From Propionivibrio soli (GTDB taxonomy: Bacteria > Pseudomonadota > Gammaproteobacteria > Burkholderiales > Rhodocyclaceae), in contig NZ_JANZKY010000001.1 in the NCBI RefSeq assembly GCF_025770765.1, positions 389,665-453,664 of the forward strand: DNA of 64,000 nucleotides, given 5' to 3'. The notes beneath the pieces are model-generated. The model was given only the letters and a program-made list of their open reading frames with translations. It had not been told where the DNA came from and ran no database searches. Positions 27,286 through 36,085 of the stretch are shown here, in pieces. Both the position numbers and the translations under genes were made by a program. Every line of letters starts with the position of its first letter. Within the stretch, counting starts at the first letter, position 1.

Positions 27286-28614
27286 TCACCTTCCGACCAG
27301 TTTTTCGAGCGCCTCGACGGTCTGTTCGAGCGTCGATTTCTCGTTCGTCTTCTGGCGCAGGAAGTCACGGATACGCTCCTGCTTATCGATGGCCTCGTCG
27401 GTCGTCGGATCGGCGCCGCGCTTGTATTCGCCGATCTTTACCAACAGTTCGACTTCAGCGTACTTGGCCATCAGTTCGCGCAAGCGGCCGGCAGCCGCCT
27501 TGTGTTTCGACTCGACGACCGCGTTCATGACCCGCGATGCGGACGCGAGCACGTCGATCGCCGGGTAGTGGTTGGCGGCGGCTAGCTTGCGCGAGAGAAC
27601 GATATGGCCGTCGAGGATCGAACGGGTCTCGTCGGCCACCGGCTCGTTCATGTCGTCGCCCTCTACGAGCACGGTGTATAGGGCGGTGATCGATCCCTTG
27701 TCGTTCATGCCGACGCGTTCCATCAGGCGCGGCAGCGTCGCGAACACACTCGGCGGATAGCCGCGGCGCGTCGGCGGCTCGCCGGCCGCGAGCCCGATTT
27801 CGCGCTGGGCGCGCGCAAACCGCGTAACGCTGTCCATGAGAAACAGCACCTTCTTGCCCTGGTCGCGGAAATACTCGGCAACGGCCGTCGCGACGTAGGC
27901 GGCCTTGGCGCGTTCCATCGAACTCTTGTCCGACGTTGCACAGACGACGACGCTACGCCGGCGGCCTTCCTCGCCGAGTTCGTGCTCGAGAAACTCCCGC
28001 ACTTCGCGGCCGCGTTCGCCGATCAGCGCCACGACGGTCACATCGACGTCGGCGCCCTTCACGAGCATGCCCATCAACGTCGACTTGCCGCCGCCGGCGG
28101 CGGCGAAGATGCCCATGCGCTGCCCCTCGCCACAGGTGAGTACCGAGTCGATGGCGCGCACGCCGAGTTCGAGCGGCTTGCTGATAACGCGGCGCTTGAG
28201 CGGGTCCGGCGCATCGGCAAAGACCGGATAAAACTTGTTCACCTCGAGCGGGCCGCGCTCCTTGGCGTCGAGCGGACGGCCGAGCCCATCGAGTACCCGC
28301 CCAAGCAGGCCGCTGCCCACTGGGACCATGTGCGCGCTGCCGGTCGGAATGACTTCCGTCGCGCCGGAGATGCCATACATGTCGCCGATCGGCGTGAGCA
28401 GCGCCGCGTCCTTCACGAAGCCGACCACCTCGGCCTTCATCTCGAAGCCTTCGCCGGGATTGCGCAGCAGGCACACCTCGCCGACTTTCACGGTCGGCAC
28501 GACGGCCTTGATGATCGTGCCGATCACCTGCGTCACGCGCCCCTTGATGTGCAGCGTCGGCGTGGCGTCGAGTGCCAGCGACATCATTTCGGTTATGTGC
28601 TCGAACTGGTGCAT
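27286..28614 (-). CDS. sctN: Type III secretion ATPase SctN
   Basis: 442-residue hexameric F1-like ATPase that unfolds and releases chaperone-bound substrates. Walker A is AAAGGGKST at residues 171-179; Walker B is VLFLMDS near 255, followed by [27 protein letters not shown] across two adjacent segments, the hallmark of the FliI/YscN family. Length and domain order are normal. It lies between sctL and sctO, as in Yersinia and Bordetella. A start ten codons later is possible. Confidence 0.98.
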   Translation of the reverse strand: MHQFEHITEMMSLALDATPTLHIKGRVTQVIGTIIKAVVPTVKVGEVCLLRNPGEGFEMKAEVVGFVKDAALLTPIGDMYGISGATEVIPTGSAHMVPVGSGLLGRVLDGLGRPLDAKERGPLEVNKFYPVFADAPDPLKRRVISKPLELGVRAIDSVLTCGEGQRMGIFAAAGGGKSTLMGMLVKGADVDVTVVALIGERGREVREFLEHELGEEGRRRSVVVCATSDKSSMERAKAAYVATAVAEYFRDQGKKVLFLMDSVTRFARAQREIGLAAGEPPTRRGYPPSVFATLPRLMERVGMNDKGSITALYTVLVEGDDMNEPVADETRSILDGHIVLSRKLAAANHYPAIDVLASASRVMNAVVESKHKAAAGRLRELMAKYAEVELLVKIGEYKRGADPTTDEAIDKQERIRDFLRQKTNEKSTLEQTVEALEKLVGR

Positions 28615-28623
28615 GCCGCGGCC

Positions 28624-29265
28624 CTAGATCCGGCTCCCGAGAACCTTCTCGAAGGCGCCGCGCAACGCCTGCAACTGGCCTTCGAGGCTTGCTTCGATCA
28701 TCCCGATATCGCTCTCGACGATACAGTCGTCGGCCTTCAGTCGATGGTCGGGAACGATGTCCATGTAACCGACGCCGGGGAATGCCGCGAGGATATCGTT
28801 GAGCCGCGACTTGACGATCTCGGCCTGCTGCGGATTGACGCGCAACGTGATCTGTTTCTGGTTGCGCATCACGGACAGCGCGCTCTTGACGGCGATCAGC
28901 ACGCGCTCGTTGTCGTCGAACCCGTCGACGATCTTGCGTACGGCGCGCATGACGAGGTCAACCATCTGGCCCTCGACTTTGCTGAAGTAGTCCACCGTGC
29001 GGCTGATGTTGCCGATCATCTGCTCCACCTGCTCCAGGCGTGCCTCCTCCTGGCCTTCCTGATAGCCGCGCTGTCGTTCCTGTTCGAAAGCGCTCTGCGC
29101 CTCGGCGACGATTCGCTCAGCCTGCTGCCGCGCTTCGGCGACGATCTGCTCGGCATCGCGCAAGGCGTACACCTCCTCGGTGCTCAGCACCTTGGTGGCC
29201 GGGTCGATGCCGACGGCAAAGCGGCGCGCCGGCTCTAAAGGGTTACGGGGAACGATGAAAGCCAT
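28624..29265 (-). CDS. sctL: ATPase regulator/stator SctL
   Basis: 213-residue YscL/FliH-family protein that links the ATPase to the sorting platform. The N-terminal MAFIVPRNPLEPARR is followed by a long charged helix with Ala/Glu/Gln repeats (residues 40-90), then a globular C-terminal domain with LRVNPQQAEIVKSRL and DIVPDHRLKADDCIVES, typical for the family. Its start overlaps the end of sctK by 31 bases. Confidence 0.94.
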   Translation of the reverse strand: MAFIVPRNPLEPARRFAVGIDPATKVLSTEEVYALRDAEQIVAEARQQAERIVAEAQSAFEQERQRGYQEGQEEARLEQVEQMIGNISRTVDYFSKVEGQMVDLVMRAVRKIVDGFDDNERVLIAVKSALSVMRNQKQITLRVNPQQAEIVKSRLNDILAAFPGVGYMDIVPDHRLKADDCIVESDIGMIEASLEGQLQALRGAFEKVLGSRI

Positions 29266-29903
29266 ACCGGATCAATTTCCTGAAGCAGGGTGAGCGCGCA
29301 TTGGCGTGCCTCGGCGGGTCGTAACGGCAAACGTTCGACGTTGCCGGGCGCATCGGGCGACAGGCGCAACATGGCGCGGCGTGCGACGGGCGGAGCCGCC
29401 TCTGAGAAGGCGCGAGCAAGCAAGGCGCTGCCAAGCACACCCACCTGTTCGCCAGCGGCGCTCAACGGCCACGCCAAGGTGTCGTGATCAAGCCCCGGGT
29501 GTATCGCCGGCGCCCGATGCCGTACGAAATCAAGCACCGCATCGCCGATCTGCTCGCGCAACACCTGTACATCGTTGCGCGCGATGCAACGGCGAAAGCG
29601 CTGCCCAGCGAGTGTCGCACCGGCCAGTGGAATCAAGGCCGCCAACCGGTCGGCAGGCAGCATGGCAATCGGCAGCACTGGGTCATCGAAGCTCGTCACC
29701 GTACCAAGGTCCAAGGAACGCATCAGCTCGGCAGACCACAGCCGGTGCAGCAAAGGCGACGCGATGTCCGCGTCCCGTACAACGTCGGGAACGAACTGCG
29801 CCGCCTGTGCGGGATGCAAATTGAGACTAGGCAGCAGACAGAACGCGAGCAGCGACCCGGCCAAGGGATGCCGGAATCCGCGTGCGCGGTTGCTGCCCGT
29901 CAT
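29235..29903 (-). CDS. sctK: Sorting-platform accessory protein SctK
   Basis: 222-residue protein in the place of yscK/bscK between sctJ and sctL. Sequence identity in this family is low; the call rests on position, length and the weakly conserved C-terminal stretch ending IDPVWLSSFPVTL. SctK connects the inner-membrane ring to SctQ pods. I chose the ATG at 29903, which directly follows the sctJ stop, over a longer frame that would run into sctJ. Confidence 0.75.
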   Translation of the reverse strand: MTGSNRARGFRHPLAGSLLAFCLLPSLNLHPAQAAQFVPDVVRDADIASPLLHRLWSAELMRSLDLGTVTSFDDPVLPIAMLPADRLAALIPLAGATLAGQRFRRCIARNDVQVLREQIGDAVLDFVRHRAPAIHPGLDHDTLAWPLSAAGEQVGVLGSALLARAFSEAAPPVARRAMLRLSPDAPGNVERLPLRPAEARQCALTLLQEIDPVWLSSFPVTL

Positions 29904-29905
29904 AC

Positions 29906-30691
29906 TCAGTGCCCGCCCTCGTTGCCGGCGGCTGCCGCTTGGCGCCGAGCCGGCAGCCAGAACTTCCAGGCCAGAAATCCAGCGCACGCCGTGCTCAGCA
30001 GTGCCAAAACGGCTAGGACAACGGCAACGGCCACCGGTACGCCGCCCGTCGCAGCCGCGGATTCCGTCGGTTTGTTCTCGCCGGAGGCCGGGGGCGTCTG
30101 CGCGCCAATCAGAACGATGGACACGCGCTCGGGCGACAGGCTCGGAATGCTGTTCGTCACGAGCTTGCGGATCTGCGGCTGTACGGTGTCGAGGTTGTAG
30201 CCTTCCTGATGCTTGATGAAGACGGCCGCCGTCGACGGCGTCAGAGGCTCGCCCGAACTGTTGCGTTCGGGCAGCACCACGTGCACGCGCGCCGTGATGA
30301 CGCCGTCAATCTGCGCCAGCGTGTCCCGCAGCTCCTGTGACAGGGCATAGATGTATCGGGCGCGCTCTTCCAGCGGAGACGAAATCAGACCCTCTTTCTT
30401 GAAAACGTCGCCCATGCCGGGGTGGCGCTCGCGCGGCAACCCCTTGGCACGGAGCAGATCGACGGCACGCCCAACCTGCGACGCCTCGACCGAAAGACCC
30501 ACCATGCCTTCCTTGCCGGGAATCTTGCTGGCCGCGATACCGGCATTCATCAAGGCAGCGATGACTTCGTTGGCCTCTTCCTCCGGCATGCTAGCCATCA
30601 ACTCGACCCGGCTGCCGCAGGCCGCGACGAGGATCGCGGCAACCGCGACAAGGCAATAGCGGATCACGACCCGTTTGATTCCTGTCCTCAT
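29906..30691 (-). CDS. sctJ: Inner-membrane ring lipoprotein SctJ
   Basis: 261-residue YscJ/PrgK-family lipoprotein. Signal peptide with lipobox VAAC (cysteine at about residue 25), then GSRVELMASMPEEEANEVIA, RARYIYALSQELRDTLAQID and a hydrophobic C-terminal anchor (VAVAVVLAVLALLSTACAGF) followed by a short basic tail. These are the expected elements. Its ATG overlaps the sctI stop by four bases. Confidence 0.97.
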   Translation of the reverse strand: MRTGIKRVVIRYCLVAVAAILVAACGSRVELMASMPEEEANEVIAALMNAGIAASKIPGKEGMVGLSVEASQVGRAVDLLRAKGLPRERHPGMGDVFKKEGLISSPLEERARYIYALSQELRDTLAQIDGVITARVHVVLPERNSSGEPLTPSTAAVFIKHQEGYNLDTVQPQIRKLVTNSIPSLSPERVSIVLIGAQTPPASGENKPTESAAATGGVPVAVAVVLAVLALLSTACAGFLAWKFWLPARRQAAAAGNEGGH

Positions 30692-31116
30692 GAGATCTTG
30701 ACCAATTGTTCGATGTTGGAGGTCGACCGGCTCAATACCTTGCCGACGAGGTCATATTGAATCGACATCTGCGTCAGGTTCATCTGCAGCTTGAGCATCT
30801 CGGCAGTCGTCAGCGTACCGCCGCCGTCGAGCACATCGTTGACGTTCTTCCATGACTGTTGGAAGTCGCTCGACAGGTTGTTGAGCCCGTTGAGAATGCG
30901 CTCGCCCATGGTTCCCGTCGCCTGCGGGGCGGGAAGGGCTGCTTGACCGCTCTGCACCATCTGCGCCGCCTGGCCGGTCGCCGCCGGATCGGCCTGCATG
31001 ATCGCCGCAAAGCGTTCGGTCGCCAGCGCGTCAGGCGCGCCCGCCGCGGTTACGGCCGGAGTCGTCTGTGTCGTCGCTACATTGATTGCCATCCCCACAC
31101 CGGCAATATCCATCAT
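30688..31116 (-). CDS. sctI: Inner rod protein SctI
   Basis: 142-residue YscI-type inner rod/needle adaptor. The N-terminus is low-complexity Ala/Thr/Gln-rich; the C-terminal half is a helical hairpin with LTTAEMLKLQMNLTQMSIQY and DLVGKVLSRSTSNIEQLVK, which is diagnostic for rod proteins. The start is one of ATG 31116, 31113 or 31092; the length cannot be fixed from sequence. It is exported as an early substrate. Confidence 0.88.
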   Translation of the reverse strand: MMDIAGVGMAINVATTQTTPAVTAAGAPDALATERFAAIMQADPAATGQAAQMVQSGQAALPAPQATGTMGERILNGLNNLSSDFQQSWKNVNDVLDGGGTLTTAEMLKLQMNLTQMSIQYDLVGKVLSRSTSNIEQLVKIS

Positions 31117-31203
31117 GCACCCCCATCATGTTGTCGCGGCGGGCGTTCACCACGTGTATCAACTGCCGCCTGATGCGTTTTCTCGTTTGTGCTTCTTTGT
31201 GTT

Positions 31204-31584
31204 TCAGTCTGTCGTACCGTCGCAGGTCGGCCCGGCCTGCCCCAACATCGCCCGTGCCAGCCTGACATTGCCTGCCGCCTTCAGCGCCCGGACGCTTTCC
31301 GAAGTCCGGCCTGCGAGATGCAGAACGAATCCACGGAAAGCCTCGAGCTCGGCGCGTTCGTCCTTATCCTCAACATGGGCCAGCGCATCGGCCAGGATGT
31401 GGGCGGCTTCATCGTGGCGGCCAACGTTCGCATGCGCGATGGCGCGCCCGATATGGGCAAACGCACGCTGGGGGCGCAGACGCGCCAACGCGCCGAAGAT
31501 GATTTCGGCGCGTCGGATGTCCCCAGCCCCCGCAGCGAGGAAGCCTACTTCCGTGAGTAGGCGGATTTCTTCAGGTTGAAACAG
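31204..31584 (-). CDS. sctG: TPR protein, SctG (YscG/HrpB1-like), probable CTG start
   Basis: 126-residue tetratricopeptide-like protein. Translated from 31584 it reads FQPEEIRLLTEVGFLAAGAG, then DIRRAEIIFGALARLRPQRA, which resembles HrpB1/HrpK and YscG-type needle chaperones. The frame has an upstream stop at 31603-31601 and no ATG, GTG or TTG before 31488; starting at that TTG would delete the first helical repeat. CTG at 31584 has AGAGG seven bases upstream and overlaps the end of the preceding chaperone gene by 14 bases, so I prefer it. Together with a YscE-like protein and SctF elsewhere in the window it would form the needle-chaperone complex. Confidence 0.65.
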   Translation of the reverse strand: MFQPEEIRLLTEVGFLAAGAGDIRRAEIIFGALARLRPQRAFAHIGRAIAHANVGRHDEAAHILADALAHVEDKDERAELEAFRGFVLHLAGRTSESVRALKAAGNVRLARAMLGQAGPTCDGTTD

Positions 31585-32059
31585 GTTCTGTCCTCTTATC
31601 CATCAGCGCGAGCATTCCCTCGGCCCGCTCGCGCGTGTTCTCAAAGCCGCCTTTTTCGTTGCAGTAGCGGACGACGAGCTCAAGCAGTTTACGCGCCTCG
31701 GCAAATGAATGGCGCAACAGTTCGCATTCGGCGATCGACAGCATGTGCTCGGGATTGTCGGGCTCGATGTTGGCGGCGAAGGCAAAGTTGGCCACCGCTT
31801 CGTCGTAGCGCCCCAGCATCTGGTTGCACAGAGCGAGCCCGGCCAGATACTTAGCCTCCGTCGGACGGTACAGGGTAAGGAAGCCGAAGCGCTTGAGCGC
31901 ATCGGCGTAGCGCCCTTGAGCAACGAGATTATGGGCGATCAAGTAGATCGTCTCGGTGTCGGAAGAGGTGAGACGCTTCGACGACGGCAGCGCGTCGAGT
32001 TGCGCCTTCAGATCGGCAATCGCGTCGGAAACAGTGGTGTTTTCGGTAGTCGTGTCCAT
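31571..32059 (-). CDS. SycD/LcrH-type translocator chaperone (second of two)
   Basis: 162-residue class II chaperone with three tetratricopeptide repeats: TETIYLIAHNLVAQGRYADA, FLTLYRPTEAKYLAGLALCN and YDEAVANFAFAANIEPDNPE begin successive repeats. These chaperones hold hydrophobic translocators before secretion. It lies directly downstream of sctB, as bcrH2 does in Bordetella, so SctB and/or SctE are its expected clients. Confidence 0.9.
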   Translation of the reverse strand: MDTTTENTTVSDAIADLKAQLDALPSSKRLTSSDTETIYLIAHNLVAQGRYADALKRFGFLTLYRPTEAKYLAGLALCNQMLGRYDEAVANFAFAANIEPDNPEHMLSIAECELLRHSFAEARKLLELVVRYCNEKGGFENTRERAEGMLALMDKRTEPVST

Positions 32060-32069
32060 AACGGTCTCC

Positions 32070-33026
32070 TCAAACGTTGCGTGCGATGCCGCGGTTGGTT
32101 TCGGCCTGTGCCTGCTGGATAGCGGCGATCTTGTCCTTCACGTCCTGGATGATTTCGAGCGCTTGCTGCATCATTTCTTTGGCATGCTCGACGCCGGCTT
32201 CGTGAACCTTGGCTTCGGCCTCCAGCTTCCCTTTGGCATGCTCATGTTCGGCTGCCTGATACGTCAGCACCGAACTGACAATGCCGCCAGAAGACGAAAC
32301 GACTTGCGAAACCCCCGTGCCGATCTGCCCGGTGGCCTGCGCCCTGCTGCCCCAGTAGCTCGCCTCGGCGGTCTGTTCCGCGGCAGTCGCTTTCAGTCCG
32401 CTGGCCTTGCCCGCATAGGTTTTGCTCAACGCCTCGTTTCCGTCGGCTAGGAATTGCTTCGACTTGGCGGTGGCTTCATCGAACGACTTGGTAGTCTTCG
32501 CCGCTTCGGTACCGGCATCCAGCGCCGTACCCGCCTGGCCGATTTGCACAGCCCCCGCTCCGATCTGCACGCAACCGGCGGCGATACCCATAGCGCCCTG
32601 CACGATTCCCGCTGCCAGGTGCTGAGCTGCCGCCTTCTTCATTTCGTCGGCAGCACTGTTCAGAGCCGAAATCTGCGACGAAAGCTCGGCCGCACGCTGC
32701 TCGCGCCCAGCCTTGCGCATCGTCATCGCACACTGCTGGAACACCTTCATGAGTTCCATGCTGTCGATCAATACATCACCCGAGTTGAAGCTCTCGAGAT
32801 GCTTCAAGGCATCGAGCTGTTCCTCGCTGGTGACGGTCCGCCCATCGGCGAGTTTGATCGCGACGCCGTCTTTGAGCAGGCGGTGCTCGATCTGGCTGAG
32901 CAGCTCCGGCGTGATGTCGGTCACCGCCTTCGTGATCGACGCTTCGTCGGTCGTCTTCACGCCGCCTTCCTGGCTGACTTCGATGTTGTACTGCTGGCCA
33001 CCAGCCGTTACGCTTGTAATTGCCAT
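32070..33026 (-). CDS. sctB: Translocon protein SctB (BopD/YopD-like)
   Basis: 318-residue predicted minor translocator. One hydrophobic region near residues 140-165 (IVQGAMGIAAGCVQIGAGAV) would insert into the host membrane, and the C-terminal quarter is a charged coiled coil ending in AKEMMQQALEIIQDVKDKI. These features and the position between sctE and a SycD-like chaperone support the call. ATG at 33026 is chosen because AAGGGG lies about seven bases upstream; an upstream in-frame GTG at 33050 lacks a ribosome binding site. Confidence 0.82.
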   Translation of the reverse strand: MAITSVTAGGQQYNIEVSQEGGVKTTDEASITKAVTDITPELLSQIEHRLLKDGVAIKLADGRTVTSEEQLDALKHLESFNSGDVLIDSMELMKVFQQCAMTMRKAGREQRAAELSSQISALNSAADEMKKAAAQHLAAGIVQGAMGIAAGCVQIGAGAVQIGQAGTALDAGTEAAKTTKSFDEATAKSKQFLADGNEALSKTYAGKASGLKATAAEQTAEASYWGSRAQATGQIGTGVSQVVSSSGGIVSSVLTYQAAEHEHAKGKLEAEAKVHEAGVEHAKEMMQQALEIIQDVKDKIAAIQQAQAETNRGIARNV

Positions 33027-33056
33027 CGTGTTCCCCTTGTTCTCGCTCACTCCGGG

Positions 33057-34340
33057 TCAGACCGCCGCGCGGCCGCCCTTGAGATTGGCCGTGATGTCGG
33101 ACAGGCTCTGCGCCGATCCGGCGATCAGGTCGCTGATGCTCTGCAACGACTCCTCGATCTGCTTGATGACCTTCTTCATCTCTTCGGAGTCTTCCTCCAT
33201 GGCCTTCATGAGCGCCATGGTGATGGCATCGATCTTCTTCTTGTCGGCAAGCGCGTTTTCGGCTCCGCTGGTGGCTTTCGACTCCTCGATCTGGGCGATG
33301 CCCGAGCCCACCCCCGCTGCACCTGAGGCGACTTGCGTCGCTCCCTGGGCAATGCCGGCGGCTCTGCTGCCGACTTGAGAGGCCGTCGTCGCCGTCTTGC
33401 CGGCGATATTGGCTGCCGACCCTGCAGCACTGCCGCCCATGCTCAAAACGGCGGCAACAACACCGACGGTCACCGTAGTGGCGATCGTCACTGCCATCGA
33501 CACCTTGGCGATGGTATCCGGGTCGACGCCGCCGAGTTCCATGCTGCCTGCGACTACGTTCGTCGCGAATTGAGGATCGATCAGCAAAGCAGCGCCGCTC
33601 GTGAGCGCCATCGCGGCGACGCCGGACACGATCTTGCCGATACTTTCAGCCTTTTCTTTTGGAACACCGCACGCCTGTAGCGCCGCGCCAATGGCCTTAG
33701 TAAGCAGTGATGAAAGCTCAAGAGGCGGTCCCCCACATTCCTGGCTGATCGCGCTGGCCATCGAGATGGTAGCCGCCGCCAGGCACATCGCGGAGATAGC
33801 GAGCGCCGGTGCTGCCGCGCCACCGGTAGCAACGGTGGCAACGGCTGCCAGCCCCGTGGCGATGGCCGCGCCGACGAGCGCCAGCGCCTTGCCGATCCAG
33901 CCGAAGATCTTCTTGAAGATCGACGCGTGCTTAGCTTCGGCACATTGCCTAGCGTATTCCTCGATCTTCTCGATGGCCTTCTTGTGGCTCTCGGCCATCT
34001 TCAGTTTCGAAGTTTCAAGGCTTTCTTTGGCGGATTTCAACTGCGCGTCCTGGGTTTTGGTACCCAGCATGCGCAACGCATCGCCGAGGTCCTCGGCCGA
34101 GAAGCTGATCTTTACGCCGTCGATCTCGGGTGCTCCGTTGGCATCGGCGACCCCAGGCGTTGCGTTACCTTGTTGGGTCGTGTTGCTCTTCATGTACTGC
34201 AGCGCTTTCTGCTGCAGTTCTTCGAGCATGGCGGTGGAGAGCTTGGATAGCTGCTGGGCCGCCGCGTTGGCGTCCGTGTCGGCAACTGCAAAATTACCCG
34301 TGCCGAAGCTGGACGGCGAATTTACGAATACGCCTGTCAT
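33057..34340 (-). CDS. sctE: Translocon protein SctE (BopB/YopB/IpaB-like)
   Basis: 427-residue major translocator. An N-terminal coiled-coil region is followed by a long hydrophobic hairpin at about 150-200 (IGKALALVGAAIATGLAAVA and APALAISAMCLAAATISMAS), a second hydrophobic region near 280-300, and a C-terminal amphipathic helix. This is the YopB/IpaB architecture. It is preceded by its likely chaperone with a four-base overlap and followed by sctB. RBS GAGGAACCCC stands before the ATG; I considered whether that GGAACC was a promoter box and rejected it. Confidence 0.88.
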   Translation of the reverse strand: MTGVFVNSPSSFGTGNFAVADTDANAAAQQLSKLSTAMLEELQQKALQYMKSNTTQQGNATPGVADANGAPEIDGVKISFSAEDLGDALRMLGTKTQDAQLKSAKESLETSKLKMAESHKKAIEKIEEYARQCAEAKHASIFKKIFGWIGKALALVGAAIATGLAAVATVATGGAAAPALAISAMCLAAATISMASAISQECGGPPLELSSLLTKAIGAALQACGVPKEKAESIGKIVSGVAAMALTSGAALLIDPQFATNVVAGSMELGGVDPDTIAKVSMAVTIATTVTVGVVAAVLSMGGSAAGSAANIAGKTATTASQVGSRAAGIAQGATQVASGAAGVGSGIAQIEESKATSGAENALADKKKIDAITMALMKAMEEDSEEMKKVIKQIEESLQSISDLIAGSAQSLSDITANLKGGRAAV

Positions 34341-34846
34341 TCGGGGTTCCTCCCGTTTTCGGATTGTGGCGCTTTGAGGAGATCGAGCATCGCTTGAGCA
34401 CGCGTTTTCAGTGCTTCCTGATCCGGTTTCTCACACAGCCCGACGACAATGCTGAGCGCATCGACCGCCTCGGGTATCCGGCCGAGCGCGATGAGGCACT
34501 CGGCGGTGTGGAAGATCGGACCGGGGTTTGATATTTCCATCATCGACGCGAGACCGTAGAACGCGATCGCGTCCTCGTGACGCTTCTGCATCTGCAGGCA
34601 GGAGGCGTAGGAGTTCACGAAACGACGCTCGAGCGGATTGTTCATCACGAGGAACCCGAACGCCTTGAGCGCATCAAGGTAGCGCGCCTGGGCGTAGAAA
34701 CTGTGGCCCAAGGCGTACAAGGCCTCGTAATCGGTGTCGTCATACCCGAGCAGATCGCCGAGCGTTGCGCCGTTCGTGAAAGCTTCGGTCACGCGCGCGA
34801 TGATCGCATCGAGATCGGGAGCGGGGGCTTGCTGGATGGTGTCCAT
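34337..34846 (-). CDS. SycD/LcrH-type translocator chaperone (first of two)
   Basis: 169-residue class II chaperone with tetratricopeptide repeats. The segment DYEALYALGHSFYAQARYLD followed by ALKAFGFLVMNNPLERRFVN is typical of the LcrH/SycD family. It overlaps the sctE start by four bases, in the position of bcrH1, so SctE is its likely client. AAGGAAAG precedes the ATG. Confidence 0.92.
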   Translation of the reverse strand: MDTIQQAPAPDLDAIIARVTEAFTNGATLGDLLGYDDTDYEALYALGHSFYAQARYLDALKAFGFLVMNNPLERRFVNSYASCLQMQKRHEDAIAFYGLASMMEISNPGPIFHTAECLIALGRIPEAVDALSIVVGLCEKPDQEALKTRAQAMLDLLKAPQSENGRNPE

Positions 34847-34869
34847 TACGCTTTCCTTTATTGAAGATG

Positions 34870-35412
34870 TCAGCGGAAATTGGCGAGGATAGTGGCGCGG
34901 GCCTCGGACATCTTTTTGACGAGGTTGGTCATGATCTCGAACACCTCGTTGCGCTTGTTGCTCATGCCCTGCAGTCGCAACATATCCATTTGCTGACTGT
35001 TGGCCTTGGCGTCGATCTTGCCCTTGAGTTCCTCGGCCCAGACGTCGAACGTCTTCTGCTTGGCGCTGTAGATGCCGGTACCCGCTTCACTGACTTCATC
35101 CAAACCCGTTGGCATCGTCAGGCCGGCGTCCTTGATCCGCTGGCACAAGTCGCGACCGGCTTGCTGCGACGATCCCAGATTGGCCCGCTGATCGGCGGCG
35201 TCGCCGGAAGGGCGCAAACTGCGCAAGTCAGTCAATAACTTATTCATGCCGGCGATTTCACCATTGCCATCGCTAACACGTTGCATGTAGTCCTTCAATT
35301 GCACTTCAAGGCCATCGGCGCGATCCAATTGCATCTTCATCATCGCTTCTTCGAGAGTCAGACCCTGTATTTGGATCGGTGAAACGTCGCGCGGGCTGAT
35401 CGGTGAAGTCAT
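34870..35412 (-). CDS. T3SS filament/tip-like protein, paralogue 3
   Basis: 180-residue protein, the most divergent of three tandem paralogues. Shared layout: an N-terminal helix with LTLEEAMMKMQLDRADGLEV, a middle loop ending AGLTMPTG, then a long C-terminal helix from KQKTFDVWAEELKGKID to the end. The central glycine-rich linker and helical ends recall EspA/SseB/Bsp22-type tip filament proteins. Position between the small first gene and the translocator chaperone equals that of bsp22 in Bordetella. ATG at 35412 has AGAGGA six bases upstream. Function is inferred from order and shape. Confidence 0.62.
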   Translation of the reverse strand: MTSPISPRDVSPIQIQGLTLEEAMMKMQLDRADGLEVQLKDYMQRVSDGNGEIAGMNKLLTDLRSLRPSGDAADQRANLGSSQQAGRDLCQRIKDAGLTMPTGLDEVSEAGTGIYSAKQKTFDVWAEELKGKIDAKANSQQMDMLRLQGMSNKRNEVFEIMTNLVKKMSEARATILANFR

Positions 35413-35475
35413 TGCAGTCCTCTGTGCTCTTCCGGTCGGAAGGGGCGCCATGCGAGACGACGACGCCCGATTTCC

Positions 35476-36021
35476 TTATCTCATGTTGCCGACGATGCTG
35501 GCGCGGTTGTCGGACATCTTCTTGACGAAGTTGGTCATGATCTCGAACGCCTCGTTGCGCTTGTTGCTCAGACTCTGCAACCGCAGCATGTCCATCTGCT
35601 GGCTGCTGCTCAGGGCGTCGATCTTGCCCTTGATTTCCTCAGCCCAGACGTCGAACGTCTTCTGCTTGGCATCGTAGATGCCGTTGCCACCCGACTCGTC
35701 CACCACATCGCCGCCAGTGGGCATGGTCAATCCTGCCTCTTTGATTCGGGCATACAGGGCTTGGCCCTCGGCCTTGGTCCCGCCCAGATCGTTCCATTTA
35801 TCGGTGTCATTGCCCGATGGACGCCGACTGCGTAGGTCGGTCAGCAGCTTGTTCAGATTGGCGATTTCCTTGTTGCGGTCAGCGACCCCCTTCAATTGAT
35901 CCTTTAGCTGCACTTCGAGGTTGCTGGCCCGATCCGACTGAATCATCATCATCGCCGTTTCGAGATCCATGTTTTGCAGTTGGGCCGCTGACACACCGCC
36001 CATGGTGATAGGTGTACTCAT
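35476..36021 (-). CDS. T3SS filament/tip-like protein, paralogue 2
   Basis: 181-residue paralogue of the two flanking genes. It begins MSTPITMGGVSAAQLQNMDL, continues with ETAMMMIQSDRASNLEVQLK and shares the last 61 residues with paralogue 1 apart from four substitutions. The similarity extends to the DNA, so this pair arose by a recent duplication or is kept alike by gene conversion. Expected to be secreted and to build or cap an extracellular filament; Bsp22 of Bordetella occupies the same place. RBS AGAGGATCGAA. Confidence 0.65.
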   Translation of the reverse strand: MSTPITMGGVSAAQLQNMDLETAMMMIQSDRASNLEVQLKDQLKGVADRNKEIANLNKLLTDLRSRRPSGNDTDKWNDLGGTKAEGQALYARIKEAGLTMPTGGDVVDESGGNGIYDAKQKTFDVWAEEIKGKIDALSSSQQMDMLRLQSLSNKRNEAFEIMTNFVKKMSDNRASIVGNMR

Positions 36022-36085
36022 TTCGATCCTCTGAACTTTTCGGTTGTTGAACGGAGGCTGCCAAGCGCCAGCTTCCGCGTTTCGT

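Noticed and set aside
34320..34345. GGAACC on the minus strand before sctE as a further regulon promoter
   Set aside because: It is part of the ribosome binding site of sctE, and no TTAC box follows at 15 bases.
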